A DNA stretch of 64,000 nt. Origin: Bacteroidales bacterium (lineage in GTDB: Bacteria > Bacteroidota > Bacteroidia > Bacteroidales > Paludibacteraceae). Positions 1-9,154 of this stretch are shown one piece after another; position 1 is the first letter of the stretch; every line of letters begins with the position of its first letter. Position numbers and translations under genes: made by a program. Under the pieces are notes generated by a model. The model was not told the DNA's origin, did not search any database, and was given only the letters and a program-made list of their open reading frames with translations. Location: the NCBI GenBank assembly GCA_015061115.1, contig SUXE01000001.1, forward strand, positions 186,001 through 250,000, in the 5' to 3' direction.

Positions 1-253
1 ACAGGAATCGTCGGCATCACATTTGTATTCAAATGATACGTCTCTTTCTTTATGATATTTGAATCTTTCATTATCTAAGTCGTCTCTTTAATTATGATTG
101 AGTATGTCTTAGCATCCACCGATTTTGTTCATGCTGACAAAGTCTGCTTCTATTTCAACAGAAAATATATTTCTTCTATAATAATCATAAATCATTGATA
201 ATAAAACGATACAATTAAGGTAATTGATATCTTTCCACCCCATTCCCTTAAAT
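1..253. other. left-edge intergenic stretch
   Basis: AT-rich sequence downstream of the first minus-strand gene. I see no credible reading frame, RNA gene or strong hairpin here. The window boundary cuts whatever lies further left. Confidence 0.4.
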
Positions 254-2128
254 TTATTTATTTTCTTGTTTCATATTATCTAAAGTCATTTCATTTAATT
301 CAAAATGTTTTTGATAATCAGGCAATTTATATTGCTTCTTATATTCTATATCCAGTTCATTCTTAAATCCAAGCCCAACACGGTAATAAGCATCAAAAAT
401 GTTTCCCATTTTAGGCGTTGTGCAAATTTTCTCTTCGTTTCCTGCATGTTTTTTAAATTGTTCTCGATCAATTAAATACCAGCCGCATAGTTCCAATTCA
501 TCACTGCAAAGAATATGTTCATGTAGCCTTTCTCTATAATCAAGGTACTCTATGAATCGATTTGGTGCAATTCCCCTCAATAATTTTTTCATTAGAATTA
601 AAAATGCTTCCAAATCATCAATACAAACAGACCATGGATACAATCCATCTTCTACTTTTTGTAGTAACAAACTAAGATCTGTTTGTATAACGCCATACCT
701 ATGGCTTGTAACAACTATAGACCAACAATGCTCAATTTTTCTATTCTTGATTTGATATTTTACAATGTTTTTATTACCAGAGTCAATAACATTTATGTCC
801 TTTCCTGATAGAAGGACATCTTCAACACGCTTACATTGATCATATCCTTTTTGTATAGCCTTTTGAAAATCATTTCTAATTCTTTCGTATGCTTTGATAG
901 GATCTCTTAAAGGTTCTCGAAATCCGCAATCTTTTATTTCTACTATGATACAAATAGATTCGAATATGATAAGTAGATCATTCTCAGAAACCCCGTCTAC
1001 ACTATAAGATGAGAAAAATTTGGTTTTTTTAGGAAAGAAATGTTGGAATACTTCAAATACTCTTTTTTCAAATGCTTTGTCCTTATTTTTTTTATACTTT
1101 GGCATGTTTTTCGTTAAAAACTCATCAATTCTAAAATACAAACTTTCGATGAAAAATTTATTGATAGGACAAATATATTTATCCTCTAATTGAATGAGAG
1201 GAAATGATTCCGATTGCCTTTTCTCTGCATAATAGATAACCTTTCCTTTTAATGCGTTTTTATCATAGGTAAAGAAATTTAGTATATTGTTAAGGCTTTT
1301 AGAGTTGATTTCAACATTTGTCAAATCCTCTTTTTTTATTATATGAATCTCACCTGGATTAATGGCGAGGGAATTAAGTATTCCGTTTAATTCAGGTTCT
1401 TTTAACCAGTCATGAGGATTACAGATACCTCTTTCCTCAAACTTAGTTGTTAGTTTTTCCCATTCTTTCGGATTGTTATTATAGTAATTGAATGTTTCTA
1501 CACAGGGCTTAATAATTTCATTTAATCTGTTATTATTAAGAGTTCTAACATGAGAAATAAACTTTAGAACTTCATCAATACTAAACCCCAAATTTTCTTT
1601 TATATAATCCTCATACTCATATTGCTTAAAGTATCTTGTTATTTTATCTAATGTTTGTTCCTCATAAATCAAATTTGAACTCCCAAAATAATCCATAAAT
1701 GTAGGTAACGATATCTCTATTTTTCCATCACGTTCGTCATGATATAAATCTCTGTCATTATTGAATCCTATATTTACGAAATAAGTCATCTCTATTTCAT
1801 CAAGAAGTAGTGCTATTCTTTCCCATAGGTTATCATTCATATCCAAATTTTCATCTCTTTTTTCAACCGAGTAATATACATCTATTAAATATAAAGTCTG
1901 CTTCATTGGAGATTGTAAATGAACATATAAATGAGATGTTTTTCTTTGTTCCAACTCAAGAATTAATCGCATTGCATGAACAAGAAATGATTCTTCTTTA
2001 ACATGTACAAGTTCATTTTTGAGTTCTTGCACAATTTCTTCAATGTTTCGAGAATTTTCCTTGAATTTAATCATTTTTTGATACGTTTGGGGAAAATCAT
2101 AATCGATGTTTTCTGTTTCTTTAATCAT
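254..2128 (-). CDS. large protein with PD-(D/E)XK nuclease-like segment
   Basis: A 624-residue protein that I do not recognise as a whole. No signal peptide or membrane segment is visible, so it is probably cytoplasmic. Around residues 355-405 a hydrophobic strand with an Asp (ENDLLII) is followed by a second strand ending VEIKD. This is the spacing of a PD-(D/E)XK nuclease core (Asp, then ExK), and a basic helix follows. The rest is charged and mostly helical. It lies upstream of another protein with a PD-(D/E)XK module on the same strand. Composition is AT-richer than the housekeeping genes to the right, which fits accessory DNA. A defence or DNA-processing role is only inferred from the fold signature and the neighbour. 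Confidence 0.6.
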   Translation of the reverse strand: MIKETENIDYDFPQTYQKMIKFKENSRNIEEIVQELKNELVHVKEESFLVHAMRLILELEQRKTSHLYVHLQSPMKQTLYLIDVYYSVEKRDENLDMNDNLWERIALLLDEIEMTYFVNIGFNNDRDLYHDERDGKIEISLPTFMDYFGSSNLIYEEQTLDKITRYFKQYEYEDYIKENLGFSIDEVLKFISHVRTLNNNRLNEIIKPCVETFNYYNNNPKEWEKLTTKFEERGICNPHDWLKEPELNGILNSLAINPGEIHIIKKEDLTNVEINSKSLNNILNFFTYDKNALKGKVIYYAEKRQSESFPLIQLEDKYICPINKFFIESLYFRIDEFLTKNMPKYKKNKDKAFEKRVFEVFQHFFPKKTKFFSSYSVDGVSENDLLIIFESICIIVEIKDCGFREPLRDPIKAYERIRNDFQKAIQKGYDQCKRVEDVLLSGKDINVIDSGNKNIVKYQIKNRKIEHCWSIVVTSHRYGVIQTDLSLLLQKVEDGLYPWSVCIDDLEAFLILMKKLLRGIAPNRFIEYLDYRERLHEHILCSDELELCGWYLIDREQFKKHAGNEEKICTTPKMGNIFDAYYRVGLGFKNELDIEYKKQYKLPDYQKHFELNEMTLDNMKQENK

Positions 2129-2152
2129 AATTGAAAAAATACATTTAAATTG

Positions 2153-2281
2153 CTATACTGTAGATAGATTTTTATTTGGTTGTCCCTTGCATCCACTATA
2201 TCTTCTCAGCCATTGTTCCAATTTCTTACAGACAATACGTTTCTTTTCTTCACGTTTGTTGCCAGCTCCAAACAGAGGCAT
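2153..2281 (-). CDS. possible small ORF or 3' remnant
   Basis: A 42-codon frame starting at an ATG (MPLFGAGNKREEKK...) and lying in the same frame as, and just beyond, the stop of the AAA-ATPase gene upstream. It encodes a basic peptide with two Cys. In-frame sequence between that stop and this ATG also reads openly, so it may be a decayed extension of the preceding gene rather than a gene of its own. No family is recognised. Confidence 0.25.
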   Translation of the reverse strand: MPLFGAGNKREEKKRIVCKKLEQWLRRYSGCKGQPNKNLSTV

Positions 2282-2329
2282 CGGTGGAAGAATATTTGTC
2301 AATGATGTTCCGTTGGTTTTAGCGAATAT

Positions 2330-3913
2330 TTATTTCATCTGTTCAATCCTACAACTATGCTCTTTCGTCTTCTCGTCGTAGCTGATTCCCACGAAAAGCA
2401 GATTTCCTGCGTAGTTGTTCAATGCTTGGCAATAATTTTTTTCTTTGATCTGTTGTAAGGCACTTTCCGCACTCTTGTTGTGTTTAAGTTCGATGACCAG
2501 AGCTGGAATGTTCGGTTGATAAGGAATCAATACCAAGTCAGCATAGCCTTTGCCTGTAGGCAATTCCTTTATCAAAGTGTAGCGTGTATTAGCGTAGAAA
2601 TAGGCCAAGCAGATGGCACTCTGGAAGCAATGCTCGTCATTGTATGTCAACGGATTGGTCACTGCGGTGTGAGCAGTGTCGAGTGCACGTGCTACAGCTT
2701 CTTCGTTGCCATTTATGGTGTCATCAAGAAGTTTTTTCGATGTGTTGATTAAATTCATTATCGCACTGTAATCATCCTCGTCGTCAATGGCGTTGACCCA
2801 TTCCAAACGAACCTCTTCATTGGGAATGCCACAAGTGCCTTCGTCATAGTTGTACGACAAGTATCCCAAATGGATCAGATAGGTGAATGCGTTATCCTTG
2901 TTTGTGATAGACTCCAGCGTGTTTTGAAATTTGCCCACATTCACTGGCACCCACTTGCCCGATATCATGCTTATGACATCTTGTCGGATGCCTGCGAAAT
3001 CCATCATGATATAATCTTTCAGAACTTCGAACGAACCTGTCGCCGACCAATATCCGCTCATTCTCTTTCTGTTTATGGATGTGGTGACAGACTTAGGATT
3101 ATATAAGCTTACCTCATCACTCAATTTGTATCCGTCGTACCAACGCTTGTATTCGGCATAGTCTCTGCCGTATTCCTCGCACAATGCTTTCGTCTCTTCC
3201 TCTGTGAATCCAATATACGGTGCAAATGGACCCGCGTCGATCATGGTGTATTCCATAAATTCGTTCAGTTTGCTCTGTATTTTGTCTCGCACAATCGGAA
3301 TGATGCCGGTGATGTAGGCAAGGGCAATGGCTGGGCGTAAAGTGGTATCCTTGAAAAGACTGTTAAGGAAACTTAGGTAGTCTTGGAACAGTTCTTCTGG
3401 CACTCTCTCTCGAACTAGGACATCGTATTCATCGATGATGATGACGAATTTCTCTCCTGTTTTACCATAAACTTTGAGAATGCATTGGTCCAATGTCTCT
3501 TCTCCGTTGAATTCTATAGATGAAAAAGACTCCTTAAACTCATTGGTTAATGTTTTATGAATGTCTGTAATCAGATATTCTTTTCTTCTTTTTTGAATAG
3601 ATCTTTGATACCATCCATTCAAATCCAACTTGATGACGTTGAACTTATTCAAATACCTGTCATAATCAGGCATTTCACCGATTTTCATTTGGCTGAATAT
3701 CTCACGTGTGTCGCAACCTTTAGAATAGTAGGCTGAGATAAGGTTGCCGACCATGCTTTTTCCGAAACGACGGGGACGGGAAATGCAGACGAAGTTTCCT
3801 TGACTGCATGCCAATTTGTTTAGTTCTGACAACACGAGAGATTTATCGACATAAATCTCCGAATTTAGTCCCATCTTAAGTGCTTCTGCATTCGGATTCA
3901 GATATAAGCCCAT
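2330..3913 (-). CDS. AAA-ATPase-like protein with C-terminal PD-(D/E)XK nuclease domain
   Basis: 527 residues with the architecture common in gut Bacteroidales: an N-terminal PF09820-type AAA-ATPase-like domain and a C-terminal PDDEXK_9 (PF08011) domain. The nucleotide-binding loop is the degenerate form seen in this family (RPRRFGKS, about residue 45). The Walker B-like strand is VIIIDEYD (about residue 158). Near the C-terminus GYADLVLIP and then LVIELKH give the Asp and ExK of the nuclease core. The family is found in many copies per genome and its function is not established. Mobile-element or defence roles have been suggested. The length is normal and the frame intact. Confidence 0.85.
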   Translation of the reverse strand: MGLYLNPNAEALKMGLNSEIYVDKSLVLSELNKLACSQGNFVCISRPRRFGKSMVGNLISAYYSKGCDTREIFSQMKIGEMPDYDRYLNKFNVIKLDLNGWYQRSIQKRRKEYLITDIHKTLTNEFKESFSSIEFNGEETLDQCILKVYGKTGEKFVIIIDEYDVLVRERVPEELFQDYLSFLNSLFKDTTLRPAIALAYITGIIPIVRDKIQSKLNEFMEYTMIDAGPFAPYIGFTEEETKALCEEYGRDYAEYKRWYDGYKLSDEVSLYNPKSVTTSINRKRMSGYWSATGSFEVLKDYIMMDFAGIRQDVISMISGKWVPVNVGKFQNTLESITNKDNAFTYLIHLGYLSYNYDEGTCGIPNEEVRLEWVNAIDDEDDYSAIMNLINTSKKLLDDTINGNEEAVARALDTAHTAVTNPLTYNDEHCFQSAICLAYFYANTRYTLIKELPTGKGYADLVLIPYQPNIPALVIELKHNKSAESALQQIKEKNYCQALNNYAGNLLFVGISYDEKTKEHSCRIEQMK

Positions 3914-4033
3914 AATATTTCTTTTTTTACAAAGATATGATTTTTTTGTGGATGGAACAACTTCGTGTACAAGTGAATTTAGTTTTGATAAGATGAGTCC
4001 ATCATCCTATGCTTTAGCGAAGGAGTGGGGGGA

Positions 4034-4213
4034 TCACCAAAACTTATTCTGGCTTTCGTTGTATTCGAATCCAGCTTCTGCCATTTTCTTGACGATCTCT
4101 TCCTTGTCTAAGTCGAGGGCGTTGCAAAGTTCATCAAGATTGGAATAGAAATCTCTCAATTTCATGTTGAGGAAACTGAGAAGCATCATTGGATCTGAAG
4201 GAATGTTTTCCAT
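4034..4213 (-). CDS. DUF4250 domain protein
   Basis: A 59-residue protein beginning MENIPSDPMMLLSFLNMKLR and ending NESQNKFW. The DPxMLLSxxNxxLRDxY start, the acidic middle and the terminal N-x-F-W are the hallmarks of the DUF4250 family, widespread small cytoplasmic proteins of gut Firmicutes and Bacteroidota. Their function is unknown. It is short but complete, with an ATG start and TGA stop, and stands alone between the AAA-ATPase gene and tRNA-Cys. Confidence 0.85.
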   Translation of the reverse strand: MENIPSDPMMLLSFLNMKLRDFYSNLDELCNALDLDKEEIVKKMAEAGFEYNESQNKFW

Positions 4214-4273
4214 ATCGTTTTTGAATTGACTTTAATAAAACAAAAAAGACTTCACATTTGTGAAGTCTTTGTG

Positions 4274-4345
4274 AGGTTCCTAGCAGATTCGAACTGCTGT
4301 ACACGGTTTTGCAGACCGCTGACTAAGCCACTCATCCAAGGAACC
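4274..4345 (-). tRNA. tRNA-Cys (GCA)
   Basis: A 72-nt cloverleaf on the minus strand: acceptor GGTTCCT pairing with AGGAACC, anticodon loop CTGCAAA giving anticodon GCA, and T-loop TTCGAATC. CCA is not encoded, as usual in Bacteroidota. It decodes the UGU codons used exclusively in the Cys run of the leader peptide near 55.1 kb. Confidence 0.95.
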
Positions 4346-4550
4346 GTTGTGTTGTCATTTCCTTTTGACACTGCAAAGGTAGTGCTTTTTTATTACATGC
4401 AAAACTTTTTGCCACTTTTTTTTAGTTAAACCCTCATTTTTTTTGAAAAAAGTGAAAATAGCTATGGTTTTCCTCTTTTTTGACCGTCAAAACTGAGAAA
4501 AATCAATAGATATGAGGTGATTTTAATAATGCTCATATCCATAAAACAAA

Positions 4551-4572
4551 GAAAGGGCTTTTAGCCCCTTTC
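4551..4572 (-). terminator. intrinsic terminator
   Basis: GAAAGGG and CCCTTTC arms with a short loop, followed on the minus strand by a T-rich stretch. It lies just after the small gene ending at 4589. Confidence 0.6.
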
Positions 4573-4588
4573 TGTATCTAACAAGTTT

Positions 4589-4786
4589 TTACTCGTCGTC
4601 AAGCATCCTCTTCACTTCAACCATGCTGACATCATCAGCTTTGGTTCCTAATAACTGGCAAACCATCACCTTGCAGGCGTCAGCCTGAAGTCTTTGAAGT
4701 TCTATAACTCCATTGTCTGTAAGCGGCATGCGCTTTGTCCAGACTTTTCCGAACTTGGGATAAATCCTCAATTCTACGTTAACCAT
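4589..4786 (-). CDS. small hypothetical protein
   Basis: A 65-residue protein starting MVNVELRIYPKFGKVW. I chose the ATG at 4786 over an upstream one at 4831 because two promoter -7 boxes (TAAGTTTG at 4829-4836 and TATTTTTG at 4821-4828, minus strand) overlap or precede the longer start. A terminator follows the gene. The acidic end (KRMLDDE) and beta-rich start suggest a small soluble protein. I recognise no family. Confidence 0.6.
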   Translation of the reverse strand: MVNVELRIYPKFGKVWTKRMPLTDNGVIELQRLQADACKVMVCQLLGTKADDVSMVEVKRMLDDE

Positions 4787-5034
4787 ATCACTTATCCTTT
4801 TATGTATCCTTTTATGTCTCCAAAAATACAAACTTACTTTATCTAAACAACACCTTTCACAAAAATTAACACTAAATTCGTATGTTTTGGATATGATTTT
4901 ATGTTTTTCAGCGGATTTTGGTGAGAAAATGAGAAAAAAATGGAAAAATCATCAAAATTGACGTGATAATGTCGGCTTTTTGGGGCTGAATAGAGACTTT
5001 TTTAGTGAATTGCTATGGTACGACGGTGGAATTT

Positions 5035-5691
5035 CTACTGGTTTTCAGAATAAACCAGATCCAATTCATCCATTAGCATCTGCACAAGTGGCGATGATTT
5101 CAAAAGGGCTTCAAACTTCTGTTTGTTGGTCAATACCTGCTCTTTTGCTATCGCTTCGTCTATGATATATTGAACCTCAATCTTGGAATTTGACAGGTGG
5201 TTTTTTAACGCATTCAGCAAATTGATGCGTAACTCTGCATTCAGTCTTGAATATGTCTCTTTGGATGGAACCTTGATCAGGATCTTGAATGAGTCGATCA
5301 GCTCGAACTTACATGTGCTTATGATACCAGCCTCTTGTGAACGTTGCTGGTCTCTCCACTCATTATATATGCTGATACGTGCGGTCTCCAATCCGCCCTT
5401 TGTGACTTCTCGCTCAATCTTATGCTCTTTGACTGTGACGACGAAGTTCTGCTGCTGCTCTTCGTTGCATCCACGGATGGAATGGGCTGTGATGGTGTGG
5501 CCATTCTGTATTGTCTGCAGAGTGGCACGTTTTTGTATCTGAAACGATTGGTTTACTGCTGCTGGGGCTGCCGCAACAGGTTGGTCTGTTGCAAACAACT
5601 GTAGGAACGACTTTAGGTAGTTGCTGTCGACGTCCCACCAGTCGTCTTTAATGGGCTCCGTCAGGAGTTTTTTTTTTCGGCCATTATCTGG
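5035..5691 (-). CDS. dnaX: DnaX C-terminal (tau-specific) part, -1 frame
   Basis: About 210 residues that continue the clamp-loader protein after a run of ten A at 5668-5677 (minus strand). The frame is -1 relative to the upstream part. It has no sensible start of its own: the frame enters through the A run (RKKKLLTEP). It contains a Pro/Ala/Gln linker and then an alpha/beta region, equivalent to the tau-specific part that in other bacteria contacts polymerase and helicase. It would be made only if ribosomes or RNA polymerase slip on the A run, giving a protein of roughly 575-580 residues. A homopolymer sequencing error would also explain the split. Confidence 0.75.
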   Translation of the reverse strand, partial: PDNGRKKKLLTEPIKDDWWDVDSNYLKSFLQLFATDQPVAAAPAAVNQSFQIQKRATLQTIQNGHTITAHSIRGCNEEQQQNFVVTVKEHKIEREVTKGGLETARISIYNEWRDQQRSQEAGIISTCKFELIDSFKILIKVPSKETYSRLNAELRINLLNALKNHLSNSKIEVQYIIDEAIAKEQVLTNKQKFEALLKSSPLVQMLMDELDLVYSENQ

Positions 5692-6770
5692 CACATGCGG
5701 ATTGCTGCAAGCTCAACGAGCAATCGCTTGTTTTTGAATGTCGGATACTGTATTCCGCATTCTACAGCTATTCTCAGACTCTTGTATAGAAAATCCTCTT
5801 CACAGTCTCTTGCCGCGTCGACATACTGATCCTGAGCGTGTTTGCTTACATCCAGCAGAGTCACTGTCTTAGGATCGCGTGCCATCAGTACATTACGTAG
5901 ATGCTGCGCATAATCGTTGATGAACAGACCTTCGTCGAATCCGTTGGAAATCACTTCGTTGATGATTGTGAGCACTCCTGAGACATCGCCGTTCTTACAT
6001 TGTGTCATAAACTTGAAATAGTAGTCGAAATCGAGAACATTAAGTTTCTGAAGCACTTCATTGTATGTTATCTTATTGCCGCAGAACGACACTACTTGGT
6101 CGAAGATTGACAAGGCGTCACGCATACCACCGTCGGCTTTCTTCGCGATCACAGCCAATGCCTCCTCCTCTGCATCGATGCCCTCTTTCTTCGCCACATT
6201 GGCAAGATGGTCGATCGTGTCGTCGATAGTGATACGTTTGAAATCGTATACCTGGCAGCGGCTCAGAATAGTAGGCAGGATCTTATGCTTTTCAGTTGTG
6301 GCAAGGATGAAGATGGCGTATGCTGGTGGCTCTTCCAACGTCTTCAAAAAGGCATTGAAAGCGGCTGTCGTCAGCATATGGACCTCGTCGATGATGTAGA
6401 CGCTTTTCTGTCCGACTTGTGGCGGCACCATCACTTTGTCGATCAGCAGACGGATGTCGTCCACTTTGTTGTTGGATGCGGCATCAAGTTCATGGATGCA
6501 GAACGAACGTCCTTCCGCAAAACTTCTACAGCTTTCGCATTCTCCACACGCCTCAAAATCGTCGGTGCGGTTCATACAGTTTATCGTCTTGGCGAAGATT
6601 CGTGCACACGTCGTCTTTCCGACTCCACGCGGACCAGAAAAAAGGTAGGCACTTGCCAAATGGTTTGTCTTGATCGCATTCTTCAATGTGTCAGTCAAAC
6701 CTTTTTGTCCAACGACTGTGCTGAATGTCATTGGACGGTATTTTCTTGCCGAAACGATAAAATCTGCCAT
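5661..6770 (-). CDS. dnaX: DNA polymerase III subunit gamma (DnaX N-terminal part)
   Basis: Clamp-loader ATPase that opens and loads the sliding clamp. 369 residues in the zero frame, with Walker A GPRGVGKT at 46-53, the zinc cysteines C65, C75, C78 and C81, Walker B IIDEVHML, and the sensor SRC motif (ILSRCQ). The zero frame stops (KKNS) immediately after domain III, at an A10 tract, which is the expected size of a minimal gamma form. A -7 box TATCTTTG lies at 6788-6795, just before the ATG. See the companion entry for the tau-specific part. Confidence 0.92.
   Translation of the reverse strand: MADFIVSARKYRPMTFSTVVGQKGLTDTLKNAIKTNHLASAYLFSGPRGVGKTTCARIFAKTINCMNRTDDFEACGECESCRSFAEGRSFCIHELDAASNNKVDDIRLLIDKVMVPPQVGQKSVYIIDEVHMLTTAAFNAFLKTLEEPPAYAIFILATTEKHKILPTILSRCQVYDFKRITIDDTIDHLANVAKKEGIDAEEEALAVIAKKADGGMRDALSIFDQVVSFCGNKITYNEVLQKLNVLDFDYYFKFMTQCKNGDVSGVLTIINEVISNGFDEGLFINDYAQHLRNVLMARDPKTVTLLDVSKHAQDQYVDAARDCEEDFLYKSLRIAVECGIQYPTFKNKRLLVELAAIRMCQIMAEKKNS
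5668..5677 (-). promoter_or_regulatory. A10 slippery tract in dnaX
   Basis: Ten consecutive A on the coding strand link the zero frame (GAA AAA AAA AAC TCC TGA) to the -1 frame (CGA AAA AAA AAA CTC). A small CTCC-TGAC-GGAG inverted repeat follows directly. In other bacteria dnaX A-runs support programmed -1 frameshifting or transcriptional slippage to make gamma and tau. Confidence 0.55.
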
Positions 6771-6883
6771 ATTATTCTTCTTTCACGCAAAGATAATTAT
6801 TTTGCCGCAATTTTACGATAACGAAGATAAAAACATATTGCCATCAGCCGGCGTCGACATCTTCATCATCATCTGCCGATGCC

Positions 6884-8563
6884 TTAGTTTTTTGCCATCA
6901 AAACCTCAAGGATCACACCACTTTGAGCTGGTACCGAAACCTTCAATGGCGAGTCTGCACTAAGGTCAATCTTGACTGTTTTGCCAGACATCAGTTCTGT
7001 AGCCGACACTTTGCCCTGCTTGATGCCAAGATAATCGAACATGTGTTGAGGCAGGTTGATAAGGTTGTTTTTCTTCTCGTCGCTGAAATTTGCCACGAAG
7101 ATGAGAGCCCTCTCGTCGCTTCTTCTTACATATGCATACTGACGGTGATGGTCGAATGAATCGTTTTGATAATTGACATACATCAGATCGTAGAATGTAC
7201 CGTTGTAGATACACTCGTTGTCACGGCATATTGTGAGGAGACGGGAGTAGAAACTCTCCAGATCTTTTTCTGCCTTTGTGGATTTGCCATTGAGTTTCCT
7301 CTGAATGGTTGGCACGACAGAATAGTCGAAGATGGATGTTTTTCCGTCGTCGCCGCTGAATCCTTGCTCACCTACAGCTGGCTCGCCAAGCTCCTGTCCG
7401 AAATAAACCATTGTCGGAGCTTTTGAGACTGTCGCTGCGACAAACATCGCAGGACGGCCTTTGATCGCGTCGCCAAGCACATGGCTTGATGCAAGACGCT
7501 GCTCGTCGTGATTCTCCATGAATGTAAGCATCGACGGTGCCAAGCCGTCCAAACGTTGCCAGCATCCTGTGATGGCAGATGCACTTGCTTTGCATTCCGC
7601 GATTGCACGGAGAGTGTCGTATAGACCGACTTTATCGTAAAGATAGTCGAAATGACCACGGAAGATATAATCTCTGTATTGTGATGGATTATAGGTCTCA
7701 GCTATAAATATGATCGACGGATATTTCTCCTTCACCTGAGGAATGACCCATTCCCAGAATTCTGTCGGAACCATCTCCGCCATATCGCAACGGAAACCGT
7801 CGACTTTTTTCTTCGCCCAGAACAAAAGGATATCACGCATCTTGTTCCAAGTAGACGGGATGGGGCAGACGTCAAGTCTGTTGCCGTTAGTGTAGTCACG
7901 ACCGTAGTTCAACTTCACTGTTTCATACCATTGGTAGATTCCTGGATTGTTGGCATAGTAGTCGTCTCCTGTCACTTTGCAAGGGAACTCAACGTATTCC
8001 TCCTTTGCCTCACCCTTCATATCGAACTGGGCACAAAGTTTTTCACCTGGAAGATAGTAGAAATTGTTGTCACGGTTGAAACGGACGTCTGTGATGTCGT
8101 CTGCACCAAGGTCACGCACTCCACGTGGTTTTGAATCCGAGTGGTAGCTGCGGGCAACGTGGTTAGGAACGAAATCCATAATCACCTTCAAGCCAGCTTT
8201 GTGAGTGCGGACGATAAGATCTTCATACTCACTCATACGCTTGTCCACATCTGTAGCCAGATCCGGATCTACATCGTAGTAGTCTTTGATTGCGTAAGGG
8301 CTTCCTGCACGACCTTTCACGACCGCAGGATGGTCTGGGGTGATCTTGTGTGCAGAATAATCAGTCTTTGTGGCGTGTTCTATCACGCCAGTGTACCATA
8401 TATGTGTATAGCCGGAGTTTTTTATTCCTGTCAAACGATCTTCTGTGAAATCTGCAAATTTTCCGCATCCGTTATCGACGATGCTGCCGTCAAACTTCGT
8501 CTTCTTAGCCATGTTGCCATACAGACGTGGCAACACTTGATATATTAAAATCTTTTTTGACAT
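6884..8563 (-). CDS. GH13 alpha-amylase family glycosidase
   Basis: A 559-residue (beta/alpha)8-barrel alpha-glucan hydrolase or transferase. Conserved GH13 blocks are visible in order: DFVPNHVAR (region I), DGFRCDMAE with the nucleophile Asp (region II), FIAETYNP with the acid/base Glu (region III) and ENHDEQR with the stabilising Asp (region IV). A C-terminal beta domain follows. There is no signal peptide, so it is probably cytoplasmic and acts on stored or imported maltodextrin. A well-formed promoter lies upstream (8587-8617). It is separated from the glycogen operon at 10-15 kb only by a tRNA, a candidate small RNA and marR. Confidence 0.93.
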   Translation of the reverse strand: MSKKILIYQVLPRLYGNMAKKTKFDGSIVDNGCGKFADFTEDRLTGIKNSGYTHIWYTGVIEHATKTDYSAHKITPDHPAVVKGRAGSPYAIKDYYDVDPDLATDVDKRMSEYEDLIVRTHKAGLKVIMDFVPNHVARSYHSDSKPRGVRDLGADDITDVRFNRDNNFYYLPGEKLCAQFDMKGEAKEEYVEFPCKVTGDDYYANNPGIYQWYETVKLNYGRDYTNGNRLDVCPIPSTWNKMRDILLFWAKKKVDGFRCDMAEMVPTEFWEWVIPQVKEKYPSIIFIAETYNPSQYRDYIFRGHFDYLYDKVGLYDTLRAIAECKASASAITGCWQRLDGLAPSMLTFMENHDEQRLASSHVLGDAIKGRPAMFVAATVSKAPTMVYFGQELGEPAVGEQGFSGDDGKTSIFDYSVVPTIQRKLNGKSTKAEKDLESFYSRLLTICRDNECIYNGTFYDLMYVNYQNDSFDHHRQYAYVRRSDERALIFVANFSDEKKNNLINLPQHMFDYLGIKQGKVSATELMSGKTVKIDLSADSPLKVSVPAQSGVILEVLMAKN

Positions 8564-8586
8564 AGTTTATGTAATTTCAGTTGTTG

Positions 8587-8617
8587 CAAAATTACGTAAT
8601 TCACAATAAATTACAAA
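8587..8617 (-). promoter_or_regulatory. promoter of the GH13 gene
   Basis: On the minus strand, TTTG (8614-8617), a 19-nt spacer and TAATTTTG (8587-8594). This matches the Bacteroidota -33/-7 consensus TTTG-N19/21-TAnnTTTG and lies 24 nt before the ATG. Confidence 0.75.
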
Positions 8618-8675
8618 ATAGTTAAGTTATAATATATGAGTGGCTTTTCATTGTTTTGGAGTGATTAACAAAAAA

Positions 8676-8701
8676 AGAGACCAGGATTAATCTTGGTCTC
8701 T
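8676..8701 (-). terminator. terminator of tRNA-Leu
   Basis: AGAGACCA/TGGTCTCT arms with an AT-rich loop and a T run on the minus strand, 6 nt after the tRNA. Confidence 0.8.
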
Positions 8702-8706
8702 CTTCG

Positions 8707-8788
8707 TGCGGATGACGGGACTCGAACCCACACACCTCTCAGTACTAGATCCTAAGTCTAGCGCGGCTACCAATTACGCCACATCCGC
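8707..8788 (-). tRNA. tRNA-Leu (UAG)
   Basis: An 82-nt class II tRNA on the minus strand. Acceptor GCGGATG pairs with CATCCGC. The anticodon loop CTTAGGA gives UAG. There is an extended variable arm, as in leucine tRNAs, and the T-loop is TTCGAGTC. Confidence 0.95.
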
Positions 8789-8978
8789 ATTTGCGACTGC
8801 AAAAGTACTGCTTTATTTTGATATTGCAAATTTCTGAGAAAGAAAATTCAAAAAAAGTGTCTTTTTTTCTGTTCGGAGTATAATGAGATAAGAGAACATG
8901 TGTGGCAAAGAAGAAATATAGAACCGAATAAAGTCTTCTGTTTTTTATATGTTTGGAGTAAGCCTTGCGTTGAAAAAC

Positions 8979-9154
8979 AAAAAAGGGAGATGAACAAAGA
9001 AAGTTCATCTCCTTGTAAAATTATGGAAAAGTTTGTTTTATTTCCCTTTTTATACTGATACTTATTAATTGTGGAATATAAAAAGTTTTGAATTCTCTTC
9101 GTGTCACACGCTGACAAATTCAAAAGTCGTTAAAACATGCGTTTCTTTAACGAC
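8979..9154 (-). ncRNA. candidate structured small RNA
   Basis: About 175 nt between tRNA-Leu and marR with no convincing reading frame. Four consecutive hairpins occupy it on the minus strand: GTCGTTAAA/TTTAACGAC (9127-9154), a two-part stem with arms of 9 and 5 bp (9086-9125), CTTTTTATA/TATAAAAAG (9046-9085), and a perfect 10-bp GGAGATGAAC/GTTCATCTCC hairpin followed by a T run (8979-9012), a typical intrinsic terminator. A -7 box TAACTTTG (9159-9166) would start transcription right at the first stem. No -33 box is obvious. The rest of this intergenic stretch (9167-9456) shows nothing I can name. I know no RNA family that matches. A regulatory small RNA is inferred. Confidence 0.55.
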
